Shown here: one piece after another, positions 35,103-42,785 of the stretch
Layout: the number at the start of each line of letters is the position of its first letter
How positions within the stretch are numbered: the stretch's first letter is position 1
Source: Streptomyces sp. WAC 01529
Lineage (GTDB): Bacteria; Actinomycetota; Actinomycetes; Streptomycetales; Streptomycetaceae
Direction of reading: 5' to 3'
Length of the DNA: 64,000 bases
Assembly: GCF_003945545.1 (NCBI RefSeq)
Contig: NZ_CP029617.1
Coordinates: 2,429,001-2,493,000 of the forward strand
Position numbers and translations under genes: made by a program
The notes under the pieces: generated by a model
Database searches by the model: none
What the model was told of the DNA's origin: nothing
The model's input: the letters and a program-made list of their open reading frames with translations, nothing else

Positions 35103-35836
35103 CCGCCACGGCCACCAAACGCCCCGCCGGACTCCGGGACTTCTACGAGGACCCCCGCGTCCCGGTCGCCTCGGGCGACGCCCGCACCCTGCGCCAGGCC
35201 CGCATCCTCGCCGACGCGCTCGGCCCGGCCACGGCCCGTGCCGCCACCGTCCTGGACATCGGCTGCGGCGACGGTTCGGCCGCCGCGACCGCGGCGCCGC
35301 TCCTCGCGGGCCACCGCGTCATCGGCGTGGACTGGTCGCAGGACGCCCTCAAGCGCGCCCACGCCCACCTTCCGTACGTCGTACGCGGTGAACTCACCGA
35401 CGGCGGGCTGCCGTTCGCCGACGGGGCGGCCGACGCCGTCCTGTTCAGCGAGGTCATCGAGCACCTGGTGGACCCGGACAGCGCGCTGGACGAGCTGAGA
35501 AGGGTCCTCAGGCCAGGGGGGCACCTCATGCTCTCCACGCCCAACCTCGCGGCCTGGTACAACCGCGGCCTGCTCCTCGCCGGGGTGCAGCCGGTCTTCT
35601 CCGAGGTGAGCCTGCGCGGCATCCACGGCCGCCCCGGCAAGGAGGTCGTGGGCCACCTGCGGCTCTACACGGCCCGCGCCCTGCGGGAGTTCGTCGCGGC
35701 GAGCGGCTTCACCGTCGTACGCATGTCAGGTGCGCCCTTCCACGGCGTGCCGCGCCCGCTGCGCGCCCTGGACCGGCTCGCGTGCGCCGTGCCCAGCGCC
35801 TCCTCGATCCTGCTGCTGCACGCCCGAAGGTCTTGA
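35099..35836 (+). CDS. Class I SAM-dependent methyltransferase
   Basis: 245 aa. Motif I is TVLDIGCGDGSAAATAAPLL, the post-I segment IGVDWS, and the motif IV region AADAVLFSEVIEHLVDPDSALDELRRVLRPGGHLMLSTPN. It starts at TTG 35099, inside the TTGA overlap with the previous stop and behind GGGAGGG; I see no ATG or GTG that keeps motif I context. An unusual start, but in keeping with the tight coupling of this block. The likely target is a glycan or lipid made by the neighbours; not proven. Confidence 0.82.
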   Translation: MTATATKRPAGLRDFYEDPRVPVASGDARTLRQARILADALGPATARAATVLDIGCGDGSAAATAAPLLAGHRVIGVDWSQDALKRAHAHLPYVVRGELTDGGLPFADGAADAVLFSEVIEHLVDPDSALDELRRVLRPGGHLMLSTPNLAAWYNRGLLLAGVQPVFSEVSLRGIHGRPGKEVVGHLRLYTARALREFVAASGFTVVRMSGAPFHGVPRPLRALDRLACAVPSASSILLLHARRS

Positions 35837-35841
35837 GTCCG

Positions 35842-36762
35842 ATGTGGTGGGGTGTGGCCGCCGCGCTGCTCGCGAACGTGCTCTACAGCACCGGGTTCGT
35901 CCTGGAGAAGCGGGCGCTGACCGCCATGCCGTCGGTCAGCGTCCGCAATCCGGCGCGGCTGCTGAGGCAGGTGCTCGGCAGCCCGCTGTGGATCGGCGGC
36001 TCGCTCGCCCTGGCGGCGGGGTTCGGCGCCCAGCTCGCGGTGTACCGGACGCTGCCGATCGCGGCCGCGCAGGGCATCTTCGTCTCGGGCCTCGTCCTTC
36101 TGCTGCTGCTGTCCTCGGTCCTGCTCGGCGAGCGGACCTCGGGGCGGGAGCGGTACGCGGTCGCCGCGATCCTCCTGGCGCTGCTCATGGTCGTCCTCTC
36201 GCTGAACGAGGAGAACGACACGGTGAGCCGCGGCGCGCCCGTGCCGCTGGTCCTCACCGTCTGCCTGCCCTCGCTCGCCGCGGGCCTGTGGCTGTACGGC
36301 GCCGCCGAGCGCCGGGCCAAGCACCGGCACCGCATGCCGTCGGCGGGCGTCGAGTACGGCGTGGCGGTGGGCCTGCTGTACGGCGTGAGTTCGCTGGCCA
36401 TCAAGGGCGTCTCCAGCCATCTGACGACCCAGGGCATCGGCGGCGCCCTTGTGGACCTGCTGCGCTCGCCGTACCCGTATCTGCTCCTGTTCACCGGCGC
36501 GTTCGGGCTGATCATGTCGCAGGCGGCGCTCCAGCGCTGCCGCGCGTCGCTGATCGTCCCGGTCTGTACGACGGTGACGGCCCTGTTCACCGCGGTGCTC
36601 GGGACGCTGGCGTTCGGCGAGGCGCTGCCGGACGAGCCGGTGCGCCTCGCGCTGCGCATCGCGGGCACCGTGCTCGCCGTGTCCGTCCTGCTCGCCATGC
36701 CGAAGCACGACGGCCCCCCACCCCAATCCACCCCACCCCCCAAGGAGTTGACGAGCGGATGA
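35842..36762 (+). CDS. DMT superfamily (EamA-like) transporter
   Basis: A 306-aa integral membrane protein with about nine or ten helices in two EamA-like halves, ending in a Pro-rich cytoplasmic tail. It starts MWWGVAAALLANVLYSTGFVLEKRAL. Relatives export metabolites or flip polyprenyl-phosphate sugars, so in this block it could move a lipid-linked intermediate. ATG 35842 is chosen; a TTG at 35833 would recreate the TTGA overlap seen one gene earlier and cannot be excluded. Its stop overlaps the next start (ATGA). Confidence 0.82.
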   Translation: MWWGVAAALLANVLYSTGFVLEKRALTAMPSVSVRNPARLLRQVLGSPLWIGGSLALAAGFGAQLAVYRTLPIAAAQGIFVSGLVLLLLLSSVLLGERTSGRERYAVAAILLALLMVVLSLNEENDTVSRGAPVPLVLTVCLPSLAAGLWLYGAAERRAKHRHRMPSAGVEYGVAVGLLYGVSSLAIKGVSSHLTTQGIGGALVDLLRSPYPYLLLFTGAFGLIMSQAALQRCRASLIVPVCTTVTALFTAVLGTLAFGEALPDEPVRLALRIAGTVLAVSVLLAMPKHDGPPPQSTPPPKELTSG

Positions 36763-36986
36763 ACCCCGACGACCCGTTGCTGAAGATCCTCGCCTGCCCG
36801 CTGGACAAGGGCCCGCTGCATCTCCTTGCCCCCGCGGAACCCCTCGTACCGGAGGAGGCGCTCTACAACCCGCGCCTGCGCCGCCGCTACCCCGTCATCG
36901 ACGGCATCCCGCAGTTGCTGCCCTCCTCCGGCGAGCAGGTCCCGGAGGACGAGCACGAGCAGCTCCTCAAGCGAATATCCCCGTGA
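36759..36986 (+). CDS. Trm112-like small protein
   Basis: A 75-aa protein of the Trm112p/UPF0434 family: LLKILACPLDKGPLHLL then RLRRRYPVIDGIPQLLP. Usually a CPxC/K zinc-knuckle fold; only one Cys of the first pair is seen here (ACPLDKG). In eukaryotes and archaea Trm112 binds and activates several methyltransferases; bacterial members are little studied. Its place among three methyltransferase genes is therefore notable. ATG 36759 has AAGGAG and overlaps the previous stop. Confidence 0.8.
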   Translation: MNPDDPLLKILACPLDKGPLHLLAPAEPLVPEEALYNPRLRRRYPVIDGIPQLLPSSGEQVPEDEHEQLLKRISP

Positions 36987-36999
36987 CGGGGGGCCGCCG

Positions 37000-37803
37000 A
37001 TGACGCTCGCCGCGCGCCTCGCGCCCTACGTCCCCGACCGCCTGATCGCCTCCCTGGCCCGGCTGGTCTACCCGCGCTTCGAGCCGGAGCTGGCCCGGCT
37101 CGCCGACCTCTGCCCGCCGGACTGCGGCACCGCCGTGGACGTCGGCGGCTGGTACGGGCCCTGGTCGCGCCGCCTCGCCTCCCGCGCGCGCCGCGTGGTG
37201 ACCGTCGAGCCGGTGCCGCGCCTTGCCCGGCTGCTCGACGCCAGCACTCCCGGCAACGTCCGCGTCATCCAGGCCGCGGCCACGGACCGGCCCGGCACGG
37301 CCCGGCTCTGGCTGCCGCACGGGGACAACGGCGAGCGGGGCGTGTCGTCCCTGATCCGCCGGGACATCCACGCCACCGCCGTCGACGTGCCGTGCATGAC
37401 GCTGGACGGGCTCGGTCTGCGGGACGTCCACTTCGTCAAGATCGACGTGGACGGCAACGAGCTGCCGGTGCTGCGCGGCGCGCACGAGCTGATCACCCGC
37501 GACCATCCGGCGATCTTCATCGAGCTGGAGTCCCGTATCCAGCCGATCGCCCCGATCGTGGACCTCCTCACCCGCCACCACGGCTACCGGGGCTGGGTGC
37601 TGCCACACGACACCTGGCTGCCGCTGGCCTCCTTCGATCTGGAGGCGCACCAGCGCGACACGTCGTACGTGGTGACGCAGGGCCTGCTGCGCCGGGTGCT
37701 GACGCCCCGGCACCCCCGCTACGTCAACTCGGTGCTGTTCCTTCCGGAAGGCCGCCGCCCGGGACCGCGAACGGTGCGCGACGATGGAGCACATGCCCGC
37801 TAG
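37000..37803 (+). CDS. FkbM family methyltransferase
   Basis: 267 aa. The FkbM pattern is clear: CGTAVDVGGWYGPWSRRLASRARRVVTVEPVPRLARLL (SAM site), NVRVIQAAATDRPGTARLWL, then VDVPCMTLDGLGLRDVHFVKIDVDGNELPVLRGAHELI and PAIFIELE. FkbM enzymes O-methylate sugars and polyketides. ATG 37000 is 13 bp after the Trm112-like stop. The 3' end overlaps the next gene by 20 bp in another frame. Confidence 0.87.
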   Translation: MTLAARLAPYVPDRLIASLARLVYPRFEPELARLADLCPPDCGTAVDVGGWYGPWSRRLASRARRVVTVEPVPRLARLLDASTPGNVRVIQAAATDRPGTARLWLPHGDNGERGVSSLIRRDIHATAVDVPCMTLDGLGLRDVHFVKIDVDGNELPVLRGAHELITRDHPAIFIELESRIQPIAPIVDLLTRHHGYRGWVLPHDTWLPLASFDLEAHQRDTSYVVTQGLLRRVLTPRHPRYVNSVLFLPEGRRPGPRTVRDDGAHAR

Positions 37804-38389
37804 TTCCGCCTCCGCGCCCTTCACCCCGCTCGACTTCCAGCTGGTCCTGCTGCGCCGCATGGCCGACCACAACGCCGACCTGGTGGAGGACGCCCGCCGT
37901 GCGCTGGGCGCCTCCCTCGCGCAGATGCGGGAGGCCAACCGGCGGTGGCAGGCGATGACCCGCGGCGCGCGCTCCCGGGGCGCCGCGGCGCGCTACCGCT
38001 CCGTCCTCGGCGCCCCCGAGTCGACCACCCGCCGCACGATCGGCGACCTGGAGTGCGAGGCGCTGCTCTGGCCGCTGCCCCTCTGGCCCGACCTGCGCTT
38101 CGAGGTGCTGCGCGCGCCGAACGGGGCCGTATGGAACGAGTGGCTGGTGCGCGCCCCGGGTTCGCCGGGCCCCGGCCTCCGCACCCTCGACGACCTGACC
38201 CCCTGGTCCTGCACGGTCGACGAGGCGGCCCGCGCCTTCGCCCCGGCGAGGCCCATGGAGGGCACGGCCCCGACCCGCTGGCGCCTGACGTTCGAGGCAC
38301 CGGACGCGGGGGGCGAGCGGCGGCGCTGTGTCGCGGAGTTCACGTGGGGGTTGTTGCAGCGGGTGGATACCGCACCGGTCAGCCGGTAG
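37784..38389 (+). CDS. Hypothetical protein
   Basis: 201 aa, not recognised. MADHNADLVEDARRALGASLAQMREANRRWQAM looks helical; then DLECEALLWPLPLWPDLRFEVLRAPNGAVWNEWLVR and DLTPWSCTVDEAARAF, and a strand-rich end. No membrane segment, leader or catalytic motif visible. Start ATG 37784 overlaps the FkbM gene by 20 bp (a second ATG lies three codons on), so it is the last member of the coupled block and may work with it. Confidence 0.6.
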   Translation: MEHMPASSASAPFTPLDFQLVLLRRMADHNADLVEDARRALGASLAQMREANRRWQAMTRGARSRGAAARYRSVLGAPESTTRRTIGDLECEALLWPLPLWPDLRFEVLRAPNGAVWNEWLVRAPGSPGPGLRTLDDLTPWSCTVDEAARAFAPARPMEGTAPTRWRLTFEAPDAGGERRRCVAEFTWGLLQRVDTAPVSR

Positions 38390-38441
38390 AGCCGTGGCGG
38401 CCACAAGCGCCACCCCCACCCATGTTCGACCCTTCCAACAT

Positions 38442-38450
38442 CTGCTTATG
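38442..38450. promoter_or_regulatory. CTGCTTATG motif in the LysR promoter
   Basis: CTGCTTATG lies 9 bp before the LysR start; the same nine bases occur on the opposite strand at 39384-39392 before the cupin gene. A shared binding site for the LysR protein is plausible. Confidence 0.45.
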
Positions 38451-38458
38451 ATTCAGCG

Positions 38459-39364
38459 GTGTTCGATTCACGGCACATCAAGACGTTCCACGAAGTGGTC
38501 CGGGCCGGGTCGTACTCGGCGGCCGCTCGGTCGCTCGGGTACACGCAGCCCGCGATCACCCAGCAGATGAAGGCCCTTGAGCGGTCCGTCGGGACTCCGC
38601 TGTTCACTCGGGTCGGGCGGCGGATGCGGCTGACGGAGGCCGGGGAGGCGCTGTCGCGGCACGCCGGGATCATCCTGGACGACATCTCCGCCGCCCAGCA
38701 GCAGATGAACGCGATCACGCGGCTGCGGTCGGGGCGGGTGCGGGTCTGTGCCTTTCCGAGCGCCAACGCCACCCTCATCCCCGAGGCCCTGGCGCGGCTC
38801 GCCTCGGGGCATCCGGGGGTGCGCGTCGAACTCCTTGAGGACGAGCCGCCGGAGTCGCTGCGGCGCGTGGTGCGCGGCGAGTGCGACATCACGCTCGCCT
38901 TCACCTACCCCGGCCTGCACGAAGAGGTGCCGGAGGAGCTGGCGGAGATCCCCCTCATGGAGGACCAGCTGACCGTGCTGCTCCCCACGGGCCACCCCAT
39001 GGCGCGGCGGCGTTCGGTCAAGCTCGCCGAGCTGGCGGAGGAGCGGTGGATAGCCGGCTGCCCCCGCTGCCGCGCCAACTTCCTGCACGAGTGCGCCGAG
39101 TTGGGCTTCGCTCCCGACATCGCCTTCACCACCGACGACAATCTCGTCGTGCAGAGCCTGGTCGCCGAAGGGCTCGGCATCGCGATGATGCCGGGGCTCG
39201 TCCTGAACTTCCTCTGCCACCGCAAGGTGACCGGCCGCGCCCTGGACCCCGCCTCGCGCCGCAAGGTCTCCGCGTACGTGCTCAAGGACCATCTGCGCAT
39301 CCCGGCCACCGCCCTCGTCCTGGACGTGCTGAAGACCGTGGCCGCCAACCGCGTCGGCTGCTGA
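38459..39364 (+). CDS. LysR family transcriptional regulator
   Basis: 301 aa. The N-terminal winged helix is HIKTFHEVVRAGSYSAAARSLGYTQPAITQQMKALERSVGTPLFTRVGRRMRLTEAG; the co-inducer domain follows (RSGRVRVCAFPSANATLIPEAL...). Three cysteines in CPRCRANFLHEC could sense metal or redox state. GTG 38459. It is co-directional with the cysteine-dioxygenase-like and YeiH genes and shares a sequence motif with their promoter, so it probably controls that pair in response to a sulfur compound; LysR-YeiH pairing is common in bacteria. Confidence 0.88.
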   Translation: MFDSRHIKTFHEVVRAGSYSAAARSLGYTQPAITQQMKALERSVGTPLFTRVGRRMRLTEAGEALSRHAGIILDDISAAQQQMNAITRLRSGRVRVCAFPSANATLIPEALARLASGHPGVRVELLEDEPPESLRRVVRGECDITLAFTYPGLHEEVPEELAEIPLMEDQLTVLLPTGHPMARRRSVKLAELAEERWIAGCPRCRANFLHECAELGFAPDIAFTTDDNLVVQSLVAEGLGIAMMPGLVLNFLCHRKVTGRALDPASRRKVSAYVLKDHLRIPATALVLDVLKTVAANRVGC

Positions 39365-39376
39365 GACCGCCACCCC

Positions 39377-39439
39377 CTCGATCCATAAGCAGAGTTTTCA
39401 GGGGAGCGAAAGAACTGTCGTTGGACGTGATGGATCGAG
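39377..39439. promoter_or_regulatory. Inverted repeat and LysR-type motif before the cupin gene
   Basis: CTCGATCCAT (39377-39386) and its reverse complement ATGGATCGAG (39430-39439) flank 43 bp. The left arm overlaps CATAAGCAG (39384-39392), the complement of the motif at 38442-38450. A regulator bound to both arms could loop the promoter. Confidence 0.5.
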
Positions 39440-39457
39440 CGGCGCGACGCTGCCCGT

Positions 39458-40027
39458 ATGACCACGCCGACCACGTACCGGCCCGCCCGGACCACCGCAC
39501 GCCTCGACACCCTCGTCGCCGACGTGCGCGAGGCGGTCGGGCGCGGCCTGCCCCCCGACCTGACCGCCTACCTGGTCGGCGAGCGGCTCGCGCCCCACCT
39601 CGGCGCCGCCGATCTGCTCACCGCCGAGCAGTGCGAGGGCGACCCCGAGCGCTACCGCCAGCACGTCCTCCACGCCGAGCAGGACGGCAGCTTCTCGATC
39701 GTGGCCCTGGTCTGGCTGCCGGGACAGCACACCTCCGTCCACGACCACGTCTCCTGGTGCGTCACCGGCGTCCACGAGGGCGAGGAGCACGAGCGCCGCT
39801 ACCGCCTGGTGCCCGCCACCGAGCCCGGCGGCACGGCCCGCCTGATCGCCACCGACGACGTCGTCAACCCCCAGGGCGCGGTCTGCGGCTTCGCGCCGCC
39901 CGGCGACATCCACCGGGTGTGGAACGCCTGCGGCACGCGCGCGATATCGATCCACGTCTACGGCGCCGACATAGCCCGCCTGGGCAGCAGCGTCCGCCGG
40001 GTGTACGCACTCCCGGCCGACCGCTGA
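39458..40027 (+). CDS. Cysteine dioxygenase-like cupin protein
   Basis: A 189-aa cupin. PGQHTSVHDHVSWCVTGVHEGEEHERRY supplies the metal-binding His-x-His (about residues 93 and 95), Cys and Glu; GDIHRVWNACGTRAISIHVYG gives the third His and the final strand. It matches the cysteine dioxygenase family, which oxidises cysteine to cysteine sulfinate with Fe(II) and O2. ATG 39458 has no clear ribosome site. Its TGA overlaps the exporter's ATG by one base, so the products are made together; cysteine catabolism feeding sulfite-type export is the natural reading. Confidence 0.78.
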   Translation: MTTPTTYRPARTTARLDTLVADVREAVGRGLPPDLTAYLVGERLAPHLGAADLLTAEQCEGDPERYRQHVLHAEQDGSFSIVALVWLPGQHTSVHDHVSWCVTGVHEGEEHERRYRLVPATEPGGTARLIATDDVVNPQGAVCGFAPPGDIHRVWNACGTRAISIHVYGADIARLGSSVRRVYALPADR

Positions 40028-41118
40028 TGGCACTCCTCGGGGAGCGCCCCAAGTCCCGGCTCACGGCCCCCGCTTCCGCCTCTCCCGTCACGCGTCCCCC
40101 CGGCAAGCTTCCCGGGCTCGCCCTCGCCACGGCCGGCGTCGGCGTGGCCTGGGGCGTGCACCACCTCGTGCCCGGCGTCCCGATGCTCACCGCCGCCGTG
40201 GTCCTCGGCATCGCGGCGGCCCATGTGCCGGGCGCCGCCCACCACTTCGTACGCGGCCCCGGCAAGGCGGGCCTGACGTTCGCGGCGAAGCGGCTGATGC
40301 GGGTCGGCGTCGTGCTGCTCGGCCTGAAGCTGGGCCTGGAGGACGTGCTCGGGCTCGGCTGGGCGTCGGTGGTGATGGTGCTCGGCGTGGTCGCCGTCAC
40401 CTTCTTCGGCACCTGGTGGCTGGGCCGCCGCATGGGCCTGCGCGGCGACCAGCCGCTCCTCATCGCCACCGGCTACTCGATCTGCGGCGCGTCCGCGATC
40501 GGCGCGGTCAGCGAGGTCTCCGAGAGCGACGAGCGGGACACGGCCACCTCGGTGGCCCTCGTGACGCTGTGCGGGACGCTCGCGATCGCCGTACTGCCGC
40601 TGCTCCAGCACCCGTTGGGGCTCACCGACGCGGAGTTCGGGCGCTGGGTCGGGGCGAGCGTGCACGACGTGGGGCAGGTCGTGGCGACCGCGCAGACGGC
40701 CGGCTCCGGGGCGCTCGGCGACGCGGTCCTGGTCAAGCTGATGCGGGTCGCGCTGCTCGCGCCGCTCGTCGCGGCCGTCGCCCTTTCGGTGCGGGCACGG
40801 TCGAGGTCCGGCGCCGCCGGGCGGGCCGGGACCGCCGAGGGGGCCGGGAGCGCCAAGCGCCCGCCTCTCGTGCCGCTCTTCGTCGTCGGCTTCCTCGCCA
40901 TGGTCGCCCTGCGCACCACCGGCTGGCTGCCGGGCGGCGCGATCGACGCCGCGCAGACGGCACAGGAACTCCTGCTCGCCGCCGCCCTGTTCGGCCTCGG
41001 CAGCGCGGTCGACCTGCCGTCCCTGACCCGCACGGGCGGCCGGGTCGCGGCGCTGGGCCTGGCGTCGTGGGGTGTGATCGCGGGGATCTCGTACGTAGGC
41101 GTGGTCCTGACGTACTGA
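40027..41118 (+). CDS. YeiH/UPF0324 family putative sulfate/sulfite exporter
   Basis: A 363-aa membrane protein with about ten helices. Signature stretches: AAKRLMRVGVVLLGLKLGLEDVLGLG, IATGYSICGASAIGAVSEV and WVGASVHDVGQVVATAQTAG, all typical of UPF0324. Family members are annotated as sulfate exporters on limited evidence. Coupled by TGATG to the cysteine-dioxygenase-like gene, it could expel the sulfur oxyanion formed by that pathway. The loop near residues 255-285 is Gly/Ala/Arg-rich. Confidence 0.85.
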   Translation: MALLGERPKSRLTAPASASPVTRPPGKLPGLALATAGVGVAWGVHHLVPGVPMLTAAVVLGIAAAHVPGAAHHFVRGPGKAGLTFAAKRLMRVGVVLLGLKLGLEDVLGLGWASVVMVLGVVAVTFFGTWWLGRRMGLRGDQPLLIATGYSICGASAIGAVSEVSESDERDTATSVALVTLCGTLAIAVLPLLQHPLGLTDAEFGRWVGASVHDVGQVVATAQTAGSGALGDAVLVKLMRVALLAPLVAAVALSVRARSRSGAAGRAGTAEGAGSAKRPPLVPLFVVGFLAMVALRTTGWLPGGAIDAAQTAQELLLAAALFGLGSAVDLPSLTRTGGRVAALGLASWGVIAGISYVGVVLTY

Positions 41119-41212
41119 GCGGCCGTCCACCGCCAGGAAGGGCGGGGTCGCCCTGTGTGAGACTGCACATGCCCCGCACCCCAGGCCGAGCAGACTCCGA
41201 GGAGTACGAGAC

Positions 41213-42706
41213 GTGGATCCCCTCTTCCCGACCCTGGCCGCCCCGCACGCGCGGAACTCCGCCGCCGGGGAAGCGCTGCGCTTCGGCGAGCGCGCGCTGA
41301 GCCACGACGAGCTGGCCACCGTCGCGCGGGCGCTGGCGGGCCGTCTGGGCGGCGCGGACCGCGTCGCCGTCTGGGCCACGCCCTCCCTGGAGACGGCCGT
41401 GGGCGTGGTCGCCGCGCTGCTCGCCGGGGTCCCGGCGGTGCCGCTCAACCCGAAGTCGGGCAGCGGCGAGCTTGCGCACATCGTGGCGGACAGCGCGCCT
41501 TCGCTGATCCTGGCCGAGCCGGGTGCGGAGCTTCCTTCGGCGCTGGCGGACTTGCCCCGTATCGACGTAACTACGGACGTCGGCGCAGCACTCACGGACC
41601 CGGGCGCCCCCGAAACCCCCGAAGCCCCCGAAGCCCCCGAGGCTCCCGAGGCTCCAGCCCTGATCGTCTACACCTCGGGCACCACCGGTCCGCCCAAGGG
41701 CGCCGTCCTGCCGCGCCGTGCGATCGCCACCACGCTGGACGCCCTCGCGGACGCCTGGCGGTGGACCGCCGACGACGTGCTCGTGCACGGCCTGCCGCTC
41801 TTCCACGTGCACGGCCTGATCCTCGGCGTGCTGGGCCCGCTGCGGCGCGGCGGCTCGGTGCGCCACCTCGGCCGGTTCAGCACCGAGGGCGTGGCACGCG
41901 AGCTGGGCTCCGGGGCGACCATGCTCTTCGGGGTGCCGACGATGTACCACAGGATTGCCGAAGCCCTGCCGGACGAGCCGGAGTTGGCGAAGGCGCTGGC
42001 CGGGGCGCGGCTCCTGGTGTCCGGTTCGGCCGCGCTGCCGGTGCACGACCACGAGCGCATCGCGGCCGCGACGGGCCGCCGCGTCATCGAGCGGTACGGC
42101 ATGACGGAGACCCTGATGAACACCAGCGTCCGCGCGGACGGCGACCCGCGCGCGGGAACGGTCGGCGTGCCGCTGCCCGGCGTCGACCTGCGCCTGGTCG
42201 ACGAGGCGGGCGAGCCGGTCCCTGCGGACGACCCCGAGGCGGTCGGCGAGATCCAGGTGCGCGGCCCGAATCTCTTCACCGAGTATCTGAACCGCCCCGA
42301 CGCGACCGCCGAGGCCTTCGCGCCGGGTGGCTGGTTCCGCACCGGCGACATGGCGCTGCGGGACCCCGACGGCTACGTACGGATCGTCGGCCGCAAGGCC
42401 ACCGACCTCATCAAGAGCGGCGGCTACAAGATCGGCGCGGGCGAGATCGAGAACGCGCTCCTGGAGCACGCGGGGGTGCGGGAGGCCGCGGTCACCGGGG
42501 AGCCGGACCCCGACCTCGGGGAGCGGATCGTGGCGTGGATCGTCCCCACGGACCCTCACTCCCCGCCGCCTGCCGAGGAGTTGGCGTCCCACGTGGCGGA
42601 CCGGCTGGCCCCGCACAAGCGGCCCCGGGCCGTGCGGTACCTGGACGCGCTGCCCCGCAATGACATGGGGAAGATCATGAAGCGGGCGCTGCCGGGGCGT
42701 GGCTGA
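41213..42706 (+). CDS. matB: Malonyl-CoA / methylmalonyl-CoA synthetase
   Basis: A 497-aa acyl-CoA synthetase that makes malonyl- or methylmalonyl-CoA from the free acid, CoA and ATP, feeding fatty acid and polyketide synthesis. The P-loop is YTSGTTGPPKG (about residues 152-162); ERYGMTETLMNTS, TEYLNRPDATAEAF, GWFRTGDMALRDPDGYVRIVGRKATDLIKSGGYKIGAGEIE and the C-terminal lysine in NDMGKIMKRAL follow. The sequence agrees closely with S. coelicolor MatB. A PEAPEAPEAPEAP repeat, coded by a 9-bp DNA repeat near 41620-41655, sits just before the P-loop. GTG 41213 follows GGAG. Confidence 0.93.
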   Translation: MDPLFPTLAAPHARNSAAGEALRFGERALSHDELATVARALAGRLGGADRVAVWATPSLETAVGVVAALLAGVPAVPLNPKSGSGELAHIVADSAPSLILAEPGAELPSALADLPRIDVTTDVGAALTDPGAPETPEAPEAPEAPEAPALIVYTSGTTGPPKGAVLPRRAIATTLDALADAWRWTADDVLVHGLPLFHVHGLILGVLGPLRRGGSVRHLGRFSTEGVARELGSGATMLFGVPTMYHRIAEALPDEPELAKALAGARLLVSGSAALPVHDHERIAAATGRRVIERYGMTETLMNTSVRADGDPRAGTVGVPLPGVDLRLVDEAGEPVPADDPEAVGEIQVRGPNLFTEYLNRPDATAEAFAPGGWFRTGDMALRDPDGYVRIVGRKATDLIKSGGYKIGAGEIENALLEHAGVREAAVTGEPDPDLGERIVAWIVPTDPHSPPPAEELASHVADRLAPHKRPRAVRYLDALPRNDMGKIMKRALPGRG

Positions 42707-42709
42707 CGC

Positions 42710-42722
42710 GGGGGGGGGGGGG
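42710..42722. repeat. Homopolymer of 13 G
   Basis: A run of 13 consecutive G just after the matB stop. Such runs vary in length and are prone to sequencing error; it is non-coding here. Confidence 0.85.
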
Positions 42723-42740
42723 CCGCCCCGCTCCTCGAAC

Positions 42741-42769
42741 GCCGGAGGGGCTGACACCGCCCCTCCGGC
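42741..42769. terminator. Bidirectional hairpin terminator
   Basis: GCCGGAGGGGC (42741-42751) and its exact complement (42759-42769) with a 7-base loop, between convergent matB and the subtilase gene. The sequence type, with CTCGAACGCC before it, recurs widely in streptomycete genomes. Confidence 0.8.
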
Positions 42770-42785
42770 CGCCCCCTGAGGAGGG

